NCBI GenBank assembly: GCA_023091665.1
Contig: JALJCQ010000013.1
Coordinates: 2,046,001-2,110,000, forward strand
Length of the DNA stretch: 64,000 nucleotides
From: Pythium myriotylum
Lineage: Eukaryota > Oomycota > Peronosporomycetes > Pythiales > Pythiaceae
Reading direction: 5' to 3'
Positions 21,414 through 31,616 of the stretch are shown one piece after another; within the stretch, counting starts at the first letter, position 1, and every line of letters begins with the position of its first letter. Under the pieces are notes generated by a model. It was not told the DNA's origin. It ran no database searches and saw nothing but the letters and a program-made list of their open reading frames with translations. A program made the position numbers and the translations under genes.

Positions 21414-23649
21414 ATGGCGATGCTTCTCGGCGGGGGCGGACGCACCGCCGGCGCCGGCAGCGGCGAGTTCTCGATCTCGTTCGTGAATGGCCCCATCAAA
21501 TTTACTAGCGAAGAAGGCGTTCTCTACGCGCGACTCTTCCACATTGTACGCCAGCGAGGCTGTTGAAATCCCTCCTGAGCGATCTCACTCTCTCTCGCTC
21601 CCTCCCCCCGCAGGTGGATGCAGATAGCGATGGGTTCGTCGGGGGAGCCGAAGGCGCTGCGTTCATCCGTCGTGCACGCCTACTCAACGATGCGAATCGA
21701 GAGATCTGGCGACTCGCGAGTGGCGGCAAATCGCAGGAGAAGCTGAACAAGGATTGCTGGTTCGTTGCCATGAAGCTTGTTGCGCTCGTGCAGAGCACAG
21801 GCAAGTGCCAGATGCAGCCGTTGTACGGCGGTGAGTCAGTACCATTAGCCGACTTCAAGCTTGAGTCTACACCGGATACTACTGTACGTGACGCTAGGTG
21901 GCCTACAACTGCTGATCTCTCCTTACGGTGGAACGTTTGTAGATGCCTGACGATGTGCCCCTGCCCGATTTCCGGCGCTCATTTGAAGTGACTGTAAGCA
22001 CACCGCTTGTTGTCGGTACAGGATACACGCGATACACCCAATATGTTATCGCCACAAAGGTAAGACGAGATAGCGACGGGGGTGTATGAAGTTTACGTTT
22101 CACCTCGTTCATTTTTGGATAGAGCAATGTCCCTCATTTTCCTTACCCGTCGATTCAAGTGAAAAGACGGTTTAGCGACTTTCAATGGCTACACCAGAGG
22201 TTGCTAATGCAGTTTCGTGGTACTATCATTCCTCCACTTCCGGAGAAGCGATGGACTGGCAACATGGATGCCACTTTCGTAGAAGAACGCCGGCAAGCTT
22301 TGGAGCATTTCATTGTGCGTTTCGAACGTGAAGTTCCGATTGCTAACAAGATTCTAACCATATCCCCTGCCTACTATACAAAGAATGAAGTGTGCAGTCA
22401 TGCCAAGCTCTGCCAGACATTAGAGTTGCAGATATTCCTCTCGGCAAGCGATGAGGTGAGGCTATGCGGTGTTCGTCTGGTAAGCGTGGGAATTACGGAA
22501 AGGTGTGATCAGGGTCTAATCTCGGGGAAAGAACTGCTTAAAGTGCCATCCCTTGCTGCTGCATACGTACCTACGACGTCAACCGTCACATCGCTTTGGA
22601 GTTCTCTGAAAGATGGGATGTTTATGACGTCAAATATCCAACCTGTAGAGATTCCAAACGACGATGACTACGCTAAAATTGGAGAGCAAATCGACGAGTA
22701 CGAGAAACGAATCTCGGAAATCAAGCGCTGCTCAGACCTAGTGTACGCAGCACAACGTAGCGAAGGCTATGAGATGTCACGGTTTGGCAGCTATATGTCC
22801 GCACTGGCTGCACACGAGAAGAAAGATGAAGACATGCGTCGTTTGGCAGATGTGAGTTTGATGTTCGCTTAAGCTTGCGTGCTTACCCTGAAAATAATCT
22901 TTTGACTGCAGATCACCGGTGATTTGTTTGAGAATGTCTCGAACCTATATCAAGATCAGGTAAGCCTGTCGCTGTTTCGGGTCTCCTATTCTCTTACTTT
23001 CTCTTCATCTCGTAGTTGGATAAAATGCTGTCGATGTACGTCTCAGTAGTGCGTTATCAGGCCGGGAAAGTTGGCGCTGTGAAGGTGAGGCGTTCTGATC
23101 GTCATGGGTACGGAGCTATTGGGGAGACTCATCTGTCTGTTTAGGTCGTTATGAATAATCGAGAATCAGCGATCTATGAAGTCCAGCAAGCGAATGCAAG
23201 TATGCAACGAAACAAAGAGAAGTTTGCTGCCGCTCGTGCCAGCAGTGGAGCAGCTGCATCGGCGATGCGCGCCGAACAGAAAATGGCTTCTGCGGAGGAC
23301 AGAATGAACCACGCTAGGGAGCAAGTTCACTTCATCGCTTCGAGTCTAAAAGTGGAGTCAAAGCGAATGGATAGTGGGAAGGCAGCTGACATGAAGAATG
23401 CACTGCTATCACTGGCACGGATTCAGCTGGAGTACCACACTCAGGTGAGAACTGTCTTTGAGTGGAAAGGTGATTACAGTATGTTGACGATGATTATAGG
23501 CACGTCAAGCTTGGGAAAACTTGATTCCAGTTCTTGGGGCATCCGAAGTTGATGTTCATGAGAGCCAACTCAGAGCACAGCGGCGAGTAAGCTGTCGAAG
23601 ACCAGGGGAGAAGGATCAAGGAGTTGGTCAAATCATTGGGCTACTTTGA
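21414..23649 (+). CDS. EH-PX-BAR sorting nexin, 9 exons
   Basis: Model of 585 residues. Exons: 21414-21545, 21614-21883, 21943-22059, 22123-22455, 22513-22851, 22912-22959, 23016-23084, 23145-23444, 23500-23649; introns are 56-68 nt and all frames agree. Residues about 28-110 form an EH (Eps15-homology) domain with an EF-hand-like loop VDADSDGFVGG. Residues about 140-275 form a PX domain with RRFSDFQWLHQRL and the PPLPEKR phosphoinositide-binding loop. Residues about 290-580 are helical with a BAR-like character (regular charged heptads, QxxLDxMLSMYVSVVRYQ). PX-BAR nexins of the SNX1/2/4/8 type tubulate endosomes, and EH domains bind NPF motifs in endocytic adaptors, so the protein should link cargo adaptors to PI3P membranes (inference). 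GTAAGC at 21994 looks like a donor but lies inside the PX coding stretch. Confidence 0.85.
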
Positions 23650-23736
23650 TTTGGTTACTTTTTTGAAGAACGACCTTATAGATCACCAATAACTCAAGCT
23701 AAAAGGCGCAGCATTTGGAATTGTGGAAATGTAGCG

Positions 23737-26700
23737 TCACATATCCAATGCTAGATCCATTGATTGCGAGTAGGATTCATCAAGTTGCAGGTCACTATCG
23801 AGACCGCTGATGTCAACATCGTGAATGTCCAGCTCTTGACCCTCATTCACGTTGCTAGTAAGATCACCAGGATCTTGCAGTTCATTTTTATCGTCTGCAC
23901 CGGCTACCGCCTCACCGTCGGCGTCACCATCGTCATCGTCGTCATACACATCGTTCCCAGCATCCTCTGCCACCTCTTGGTCGTCTGGGGGTGAACAGTC
24001 CGCTTGGTCGTCACCTTCACCTTCGTCATCGTCTGCCTTCAACTTATCTCGCTTCCCGTTGCCGCTTGACTCGCCATTACTGCTGATATCGATGACGTCC
24101 CCGTCTTCGAACTTGAGACCGTCGAAAAGTGACAGATCACCGCTCAGGCTCAGTTTTATGAGCGAGTCATCCTCCTCCACACCTCCATCCTCGCTTTTAT
24201 CATTCCTGACAGACACGTTATCAACGTCTTCACTGTCGGTGATACCAGATCCCGACTCGTCTTTCACATCCTGTGAATCTGGTGTCTTCAATGCATGGTT
24301 TTTCGTCAGCAACAAGTACAAACTACATTCACATACTCAGTACTTACTTGCAATGACCAAATAGCTTTCAAGCGGGCAGTTGCCAGCGTCTCCAATGGGT
24401 TTAAACCACTTGTCGGTACAATCTGCCGTCGATAGAATACTTCAAGCTTCTTCATATTGGGGACCGTTCTGCCAGCTACAGCCACACCAGCAGCTAGGAG
24501 CCTGCCTTGTCCCAATTGCTCAGCACGCTTTGCATGTAGATTGCCAGGCGTCTTTTTGGCCCATTTTACTAGTAAACGTTGGAGGTCGCTGCTTACAGGT
24601 CCTCGGCCTCGAATAACAGGGTTCACCAGAGCCCTGATACAAAATAAACAACGTTAGATTGACTTCAAGAAAACGTTGCTGACCGGCAGTGGGCGACTTA
24701 CTTGGCACATACTACGGTGGCCTTGAATTGATCGATAACTGTGGCGCCTGACTTGCACCAGCTCCCATTCGGTTGTTGGCGTCCGATCAAATAACGCTCA
24801 CAGTTGTCGATTGCAGCGCGGTACTGATCTGCACGTTGCTTCCCAAAGAGCTTCATACACTGTAGGAACTTGCCCACAGTCTCAAACTCCATCAAAATCA
24901 TTGCCTGGTTGAGATAATTCTGGTTGAAGATGATGTTGGCTTCAGCGTCGAACAGATTTGCATCCAACTCAAGTACACCAAAGTCGCTGACGATGTCGAG
25001 GAGACCAAAGATCATGCGCATTCTACACGACGAGACAATACATCAGCCAGTTGCAATGCAAGGGGAAAAAAATAGGTGACCGTACTGATCGGCGAACATA
25101 TCCCAGTCATAGCCGTTTGGGTCGATAGGTTTAAGGCCTTTGTACTGGCTTCGCACGGAGAAAGTGTGCGAAAAAACGTCAAGAAACGAAGTCCCGAAGG
25201 AGATACCGACATGCTCTGGGATACGTGATCATCAGATTTCGTGTGGACACTAAGCAAGAATGCGAATCGGTATACCTGCGTAGTGACTTGCAAGAAGTGC
25301 ACTGACAAACTTCGTGAAGATTGTTGGAAAGACAAGCGGACGGCGACATCGCGTGCAGTGAGCCATCTATAATCAGACTGTGAGAGGGTGTATCAAATCC
25401 GCGAGGTAGAGATTTAGTTGCACCTCCGGCGGACTTCGCACGCAGCAGACTGCACAAAGGCTCGAGCACCGAACACTGGGGCCTTCGATTGCTGGATGCC
25501 ATCCGAGAAAATCAGTTGGCGTGTAATTCTTTGACTGGACCAACTCAATGGCTTTTGCTCGCCAACCATGCGATATGCCTGCACGATCCAGACTATAGCG
25601 AGCGATTCGTTAGTTGTATCCGTCAGGCGGCGTACGGAATCATTCCTCACCTATAAAGTCCTATCATCATTGTGAAGACATCACGAACGTTCATCGGCCA
25701 AGACGCGATATGGACGAGTTTCTCTGACATCCATCGTTGAAGATGTGGCTCGATATACTTGGAGGCAAATGGTGCGATAGGGTACCCGGCAATCTGGGCT
25801 ATTTCATGCAGCCTTAAAGAGGCAAGATGACCAAATTTCTCGAAGTTTGTCGCTGCGGTTGTCTCAGTATTTACGCACAAAATAGCTCGACGGACAGCAA
25901 TCGAGATGCTTCCTCCCTTATGGATGTTCTCCTTTGAATTGCGATCCAATTGAGTGAGTGAGCAACTCGCACATATCTTGCCGCCTGCCAAAAAGAACAG
26001 TTAATTACACTCCACATATCAACGCACACAACTGTTATGAGGCAGAACGTACCCATAATAGGTGACACAATCATGCCTTCCCCGATACAACTTGGATGAA
26101 CTGTCAGCCCACACCCATAGCTGCAAATGAACAGGTCATCGCTCTTTTGGCTGCACACCATACACGATGGGGTAGCAGAAGGCTGTGGTTTCTTTTGTGG
26201 TTGTCCACCAAGGAGTGGCGCCTGAGTTGACCCTGCTGGAGTTGGTTCTGTCTTGATTTGTTGTGTCTGCTGTGGTTGAATCTGCGCCATTGTGTTTTGC
26301 ATCATCGCCGCCATCATGATCTGTTGCGCTTGGGTCTGCAATGCTTGTGCTTGCGTCGTAAACTGTTGCTGTGGCACCACAGCAAACGGCAAACCGGCGG
26401 CTAGCACAACGCGAAATCCAGTGAGTTACGTGAGCTGACTTGATGGAGACAAGCTACTGCTACTTGCTCACCCTGCATCTGCTGCTGTCGCTGCAGTTGG
26501 AGCTGGGTCTGCAGCTGAATGTGTTGCTGGAGCTGCTGCTGCTGCTGGCGCTGCTGCTGCAGAAGTTGTTGTTGCTGCTGCTGACGTTGCATTTGCTGGA
26601 TATGTTGTTGCAGCAGTTGTTGGTGAGCCTGCTGCTGCTGAAGTTGTTGCTGCTGCTGAAGCATGACCATGTATGCTGGGGGCTTCGAGGAGTACTCTCG

Positions 26701-27045
26701 TGGAAGCGACTGCAAGAACTGTTCCGTGGACATCCCTGAGCCCAGGCCATTCGGCGGCCCCGCCGCACGGCTTGCTGCAATCGCCGCCATGTTGGCAACG
26801 GCTGGGCTGCTACCTGGCTGGTCCATGGGCGATTCTACTTTGATGCGCTTGGCGGCCGGTTCGGCGCCTGCAGCATCCCCGGCGCCTGTGGCACTCTGCG
26901 TGGGAGCAGTGGAGGCCCCAGCGCCAACCGAAACGAGTGAAGTGCTATTAACGTTACTAGCGCTACTCATAGACGCAGTGGTGAGGTCTTGGGCTCCGGC
27001 GAAGCCGCCCGGGAAGCCACCATCCCCGCCACTGCTCCCGTCCAT
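23737..27045 (-). CDS. polyQ PHD-finger nuclear protein, 9 exons
   Basis: Model of 908 residues. Exons: 27045-26472, 26400-26053, 25984-25651, 25592-25424, 25377-25276, 25144-25086, 25022-24702, 24633-24348, 24270-23737. Introns are mostly 46-77 nt; the one at 25275-25145 is 131 nt and least certain. The N-terminus is Gly/Ala/Ser-rich with a KRIKVES-type nuclear signal, then a Gln-rich block near residues 115-190. A PHD finger (C-x2-C, C-x3-C, H-x2-C, C-x2-C; CMVC to CASC) spans the exon 2/3 junction near 268-313. The following ~400 residues are well-folded-looking but unassigned (for example SKNYTPTDFLGWHP). The last ~180 residues are strongly acidic. Probably a chromatin reader or transcriptional co-regulator (inference from the PHD finger and low-complexity regions). 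It has a 123-bp divergent promoter with COQ3. Confidence 0.75.
26479..26664. repeat. CAG/CTG-rich imperfect trinucleotide repeat coding polyQ
   Basis: Interrupted CTG/TTG (CAG/CAA on the coding strand) repeats inside exon 1 of the PHD gene encode a Gln-rich block with scattered Leu, Met and Arg. The mixing of CAG and CAA codons would limit slippage. Such tracts are common in transcription cofactors. Confidence 0.8.
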
Positions 27046-27168
27046 CTTCGCCGTCCGCAACTTGCTCCAGGGTTCGCGATGAGGGGGTCGATGAGCCTTC
27101 GAATAGAGCGCTCCATTACCGTACTTTAGACGAGCGAACTTAGAAGCCCTTCGACGTCCACAATCGCG
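27046..27168. promoter_or_regulatory. Divergent promoter, PHD protein / COQ3
   Basis: Only 123 bp lie between the two opposite ATGs (27045 minus, 27169 plus). Both promoters must sit here or overlap the coding ends. No core motif assigned. Confidence 0.5.
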
Positions 27169-28175
27169 ATGGTCATGACCGCTCAACGTCGCTACGCATT
27201 GAGTGCCCTTCGTCGAGTCGGCACGACGAGGCTCTTTTCCACAGTTGTGCCGGACGAGGTCAACAAGTTCAACAGCGTATCGAAGTGCGTCGCGGAACCC
27301 GTCGAAGCCCCTCGAGGATCTCAACGTGGATTTTGTGTGCAGGGACTGGTGGTCGCCGGAGAGCACAAGCGGGGTTGGACCTCTTCACCAGCTCAACCCA
27401 GTGCGCGTCAAGTACATTCGCTCGCACGTGATCAGTCATTTTGGCAAGACGACGGACGAAGATCCCTTCCCGCTTCGTCCATACCGAGTTGCTGATGTTG
27501 GCTGTGGCGGTGGTATTCTGTCCGAAGCGCTCTGCCGTATAGGCGGCAACATGGTCTCAGTGGACCCTGGCGCTAGTAACATTGACGCCGCAAAGAGCCA
27601 TGCGCGGCGCAGTGACGTCACGCGGTCGATCGACTACCGATGCTGCACGTCCGACGATCTCGTCGCCGCGGGCGAGCAGTTCGACGTCGTTTGCTCACTC
27701 GAAGTGATTGAGCACGTGTCCGACCCAGGCGCATTCATTCGTTCACTCACTCCACTTGTTAAGGTGCATCACGAGTAATGCGGCACACAATGGCTGAACG
27801 GGTGGCTCACGTGAGTATATGCTTCTTAGCCTGGTGGGCTGCTCTTCCTTTCGACGATCAACCGCACCCTGCTCTCCGGCGCGCTCGCTGTCGGTGTAGC
27901 TGAGTACGTTTTGCGGGTTGTTCCACCTGGAACCCATGACTGGCGAAAGTTCCTTGAGCCTTCGGAGGTAGCCCAGTTCTTAAGAGAGGTATGGAGCATG
28001 GTACCACACATGTCGACATGGTTTATCTAAATGAGCTACCAAATAGGATGGATTCGATATCAAGGACGTTTCTGGGATTGTGGGCAATCCGATCCTCCGA
28101 GACTGGCGTATCGATTCGAACTGCACAGCGATCAACTACATTGTGTGTGCGACGAGACCTTTACTCGAGGCGTAG
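27169..28175 (+). CDS. COQ3: COQ3, ubiquinone-biosynthesis O-methyltransferase (mitochondrial)
   Basis: Four exons: 27169-27284, 27343-27763, 27830-27988, 28047-28175; 274 residues. It carries both SAM-dependent O-methylations of coenzyme Q synthesis (COQ3/UbiG family). The N-terminus is a mitochondrial presequence (Arg/Ser/Ala-rich, [18 protein letters not shown]). The core starts with the family hallmark [23 protein letters not shown] motif I is [13 protein letters not shown] and the post-motif region SLEVIEHV. Exon 3 gives [12 protein letters not shown]. The first intron (58 nt, phase 2) is required: it removes a shift between the presequence frame and the enzyme frame. ATGs at 27169 and 27175 are both possible starts. 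The 3' end converges on the PDZ-PA gene, 50 bp away. Confidence 0.92.
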
Positions 28176-28225
28176 AGGGTAACACAAACAAAGGTTAACA
28201 ATTTCTCCTCGATTTAATCTGGCCA

Positions 28226-30023
28226 CTACCCGTCTTCGGTTGGTGATGTTGTGCCAACCGCGGCGTTCGGTTGATCTTGTTGGTAGTATCCTTGAACTCT
28301 ACGAAAGGAGACCTCAAGCGATTGGCGACGCTCGTGTTTGGCGAGCAGATCCGTCTCGTGTGCTTCACGTCGAAGTGTTTCTTGGTCCTTAAGCATTCTG
28401 TAGAACAGACGCTCTCGGGCACGTTCTGACCGAGGCCATTTCTCGACATCTTGAAGTAATTCTAGATCGGCCCATTGATGCTGTAGGGCATCTATGAAAT
28501 GCGTTAGATGGATTAATTATCCCACCCTCTATCGAGTTGCTCACTCACTCTCTCCGGCAAACTCCACTAGTATGTGGTTTGCTTGTTGTTCACCCCCATA
28601 CTTCAGCATTGTTGAAAGGGAATCGGAAGATATGACGACAAAAGGAATTGTTGCCTGGGCTGCGGCTAAACGTGTCGACTCCAAGCTGGCGGAATCAGGG
28701 AATGAGGAGTCGGCAAAGATGACTCCAATAGCCTTGTTTGCCGCGAAGAATGCTACCTGTGTAGCGACTGAACACTGGCCACTTCTCAGTTCAGCTAGCA
28801 CAAACGACGACTCAATCTCGCTTGTCCAGTACGCGAGCTTAGGCGATTGCTTCTCGGGAGTGAGTTCGCACGCATTAAGCGCTGCCGAAGCTTTTAAGAA
28901 GAGGGGTTGATGACCAAGCGGAAGTGGGACTATAGCGTGGACTGGATTTGTCGGTTGCGGTCGCAGGAACTCAAATGCCGCTGTTGCTAACGTATTTGAA
29001 CCGCTCTCGGCGACCGTCAGTGACAAGAAACCAGCGCTTGCGGAGTCGATACGATTCACCACAGACCGGGAGAGTGGATCTTCACGAGGATGTATAGAGT
29101 ACTTTTCACTTGTGCACTCCTCGTTGAAGACGAATCGAATCTGTGACGAATCAGAAGGAAACGCTTCCATTGCAAGCATATCGACAATCTTCCAGCCGGT
29201 GTCAAACGACACCATCACAAGTGGTATCAATATTGGCGTGGGAATCTCTGAGGGTACTTTGATTTGTTGAGGCTTTTCTCCTTGCCGCTGTATAAATATT
29301 GCAGCAGCAGCTCCAGCTTCCTGAACGAACGCCGCCTTTTGATGCATCGGGCAACCCAGGATATGCTAAACAGGGGAGCATTGAGATCATGCAGACCAAT
29401 GCCTCGCTCTGAACACGTACAGGAACGAGGACGTATCTATCTGTTGCATTCACGAGGAGGGGAGAGCATGCGTGAGTTGGATTTGACACGATCACCCCGT
29501 GAAATATGCACCCCGGGGGACGACCATCAGCCGAAGGTACTGCGTAGAACGAGCGTTCCGAGTCCTTGATGCCTTTGCTAACCACCAGCGTGTCTTCTCG
29601 CCACCGTCCAAGAGGAGCTTTACTGTATCCCGTAGTCAGAGAACTTAAAGATCCGATGCAGCGACCATCATGAGTCTGAAAGCGGAGTTGTTTCGGGACT
29701 GTCGCCCTACCGATCTCATAAAGCGCGTTTTCGAAACTCAGGCCTGTCAATGTGATATTATTTACCGAGATCAAACGGTCTCCGATCTCTGCAAGTGCCG
29801 AGGCTTCCACCGCGCGACTGCGACCCTGGACGTCTGGAACGAACTCGAGGATCTCGAGCTTGGCACCGAGCCGCAGTCCGAGCGGCTCGTCCGTCGGGAC
29901 TGAGGCCAGATACTGGCGGTCTTCGGCGTTGGGGCATTCGCGGATCGAGCCGGGGAAGGACACGCCGCGCACCGTGGGGGCGGCGCCGAGCGCTCCGACG
30001 AGGACTCGGACCAGCCAGCGCAT
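28226..30023 (-). CDS. Secretory-pathway PDZ and protease-associated (PA) domain protein
   Basis: Three exons: 30023-29421, 29365-28549, 28491-28226; 561 residues, with 55- and 57-nt introns. It starts with a short hydrophobic signal-like segment (MRWLVRVLVGALGAAP). Residues about 45-115 form a PDZ-like fold (GDRLISVNNITLTGLSFENA). A PA domain follows across the first intron (GVIVSNPTHACSP ... KAAFVQEAGAAAAIFIQ), and a second PA-like copy lies near 390-480 (AYWTSEIESSFVLAELRSGQC ... AFFAANKAIGVIFADSS). The C-terminal ~85 residues are charged and helical (RARERLFYRMLKDQETLRR). PA domains act as lids or cargo-binding modules in proteases and vacuolar sorting receptors, but no protease domain or TM segment is visible here. 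Role unknown. Divergent from allantoicase by 173 bp. Confidence 0.72.
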
Positions 30024-30196
30024 AGTCAGTCACCTCTTCAAGGCCGCGATCCGCACTTAGCGCGGCGTCAAACGAACTTACTGGAACTACAACTTGCAGC
30101 TGAATGCGAGGGCATGAATGCGAAAACTAGTCCCTCCTGTCTTCCGGCAGTCGACGTCACTCGCGCATCTGCCTTCCGCTGCTCGACCGCCACGTC
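30024..30196. promoter_or_regulatory. Divergent promoter, PDZ-PA / allantoicase
   Basis: A 173-bp spacer between opposite start codons, presumed shared promoter region. No motif assigned. Confidence 0.45.
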
Positions 30197-31462
30197 ATGA
30201 CCGCCACGCCGCCCTCCAACGCGTCGCTCGAACGCCTCACGGACCTCGCGAGCCGCAAGTTCGGCGCGCGCGTGCTCTTCGCCTCCGACGAGTGGTTCGC
30301 GCCCGCGCACCTGCTACTCTCGCCCGAGCCGCCCGTGTTCCTGCCAGACGAGTTCACGCCCTACGGCAAGTGGATGGACGGATGGGAGACCCGTCGCAAG
30401 CGCGTGCCCGGCCACGACTGGTGCATCATCGAGCTTGGACTGCGAGGAACGATCGCCGCCGTGGACGTGGACACGGCCTTCTTCACGGGCAACAACGCCC
30501 CGCGCGTATCGATCCAAGGAGCGCGCTTCAGCAGCGACAAGTCCGAGTGGCCTCTTGCCTTGCAGAAGCTGTCTGACCGCGCACCTGTTGAGCGTGAGAT
30601 GGGACGTTGCGCAACGCCCGATGAACTCGCACTCGCCGAGGAGCTCGAGACGGACAAATGGCAGGAGATCCTGCCGTTCACAGGTACGCATGTACACTGG
30701 ACGTGGGTAAGCTGAGAAGATCTAACTGTGTGACTTTTTTGGATACCAGAGCTTGGGCCAGGATATCCTGAGACGCGCCACAATTTGTTCCCAATTGGAA
30801 CCAACGAGCCGTTCACTCACTTGCGGGTGAACATGTTCCCAGATGGAGGCATCGCGCGCCTTCGGGTGTACGGCCATGTCACAGTGGACTGGACTCGCGT
30901 GCAAGAATCGCAGCTCATTGACCTTGTGGCAGCGACGAATGGTGGCCAAGTCATTCACTTCAACGACGCACACTATGGCCACCCTAAGAACCTCATCGCT
31001 CCTGGACGGAGCAAAGTGATGGCAGACGGCTGGGAGACAGCACGAAAGAAGACCCGGCCGGCAGTTTTAGTTGCTGACAAGAAAACAGGACTTCTCTCCG
31101 TTCCTGGCAAGGACTGGACGGTGATCAAGCTTGGGCATCTGGGTGTCGTCCATGAGATCGAAGTTGACACTAACCATTTTAAGGGTAACTTTCCGGAAAG
31201 TTGTGTCATCTATGGCACAAATTTCCATGGCTCCAATGACCAAGATGTGCTCGCAATCGATGACAGTAAGTGGAAGGTATTGCTTCCGCGCACGAAACTA
31301 GAAGCGCACAAGCAACACTATTTTTCAGTCCGCGACTCTAGCGTTCAACTCCTCGAGCCAGGCATTAATTTCGTCAAACTCGAGATGTTCCCCGATGGAG
31401 GCATTAGTCGACTCCGGCTCCGGGGATACAAGCGAGGACCAGAGAGCAGCAGTCGCCTCTGA
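30197..31462 (+). CDS. Allantoicase
   Basis: Two exons, 30197-30683 and 30750-31462, joined in phase 1 across a 66-nt intron; 399 residues. Allantoicase (EC 3.5.3.4) hydrolyses allantoate to ureidoglycolate and urea in purine breakdown. The protein shows the family's two related jelly-roll halves: half 1 carries GKWMDGWETRRKR, CIIELGLRG, and LRVNMFPDGGIARLRVYG; half 2 repeats MADGWETARKK, WTVIKLGHLG, and VKLEMFPDGGISRLRLRG. Length matches eukaryotic allantoicases. Exon 1 ends in KWQEILPFT and resumes with ELGPGYPETRHN, as expected for the fold. Codon use is GC-rich in exon 1. No other ureide-pathway gene is nearby. Confidence 0.93.
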
Positions 31463-31616
31463 GACTCTCCGCAAGCTTGGGATCTATGCATTTAGAGGTT
31501 AAACAGTAATGGACTAACCTTTCCTCATCATCTAATCAGTCCGTCACACATCTCCACTTGCCAACTCTAAAGCTCACATCGTGACAAAGAACTCTTGCAA
31601 CTGCATTAGGTATCTC

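Noticed and set aside
21994..22000. GTAAGC donor-like site in the sorting-nexin PX exon
   Set aside because: The frame continues through it into conserved PX sequence up to the true donor at 22060.
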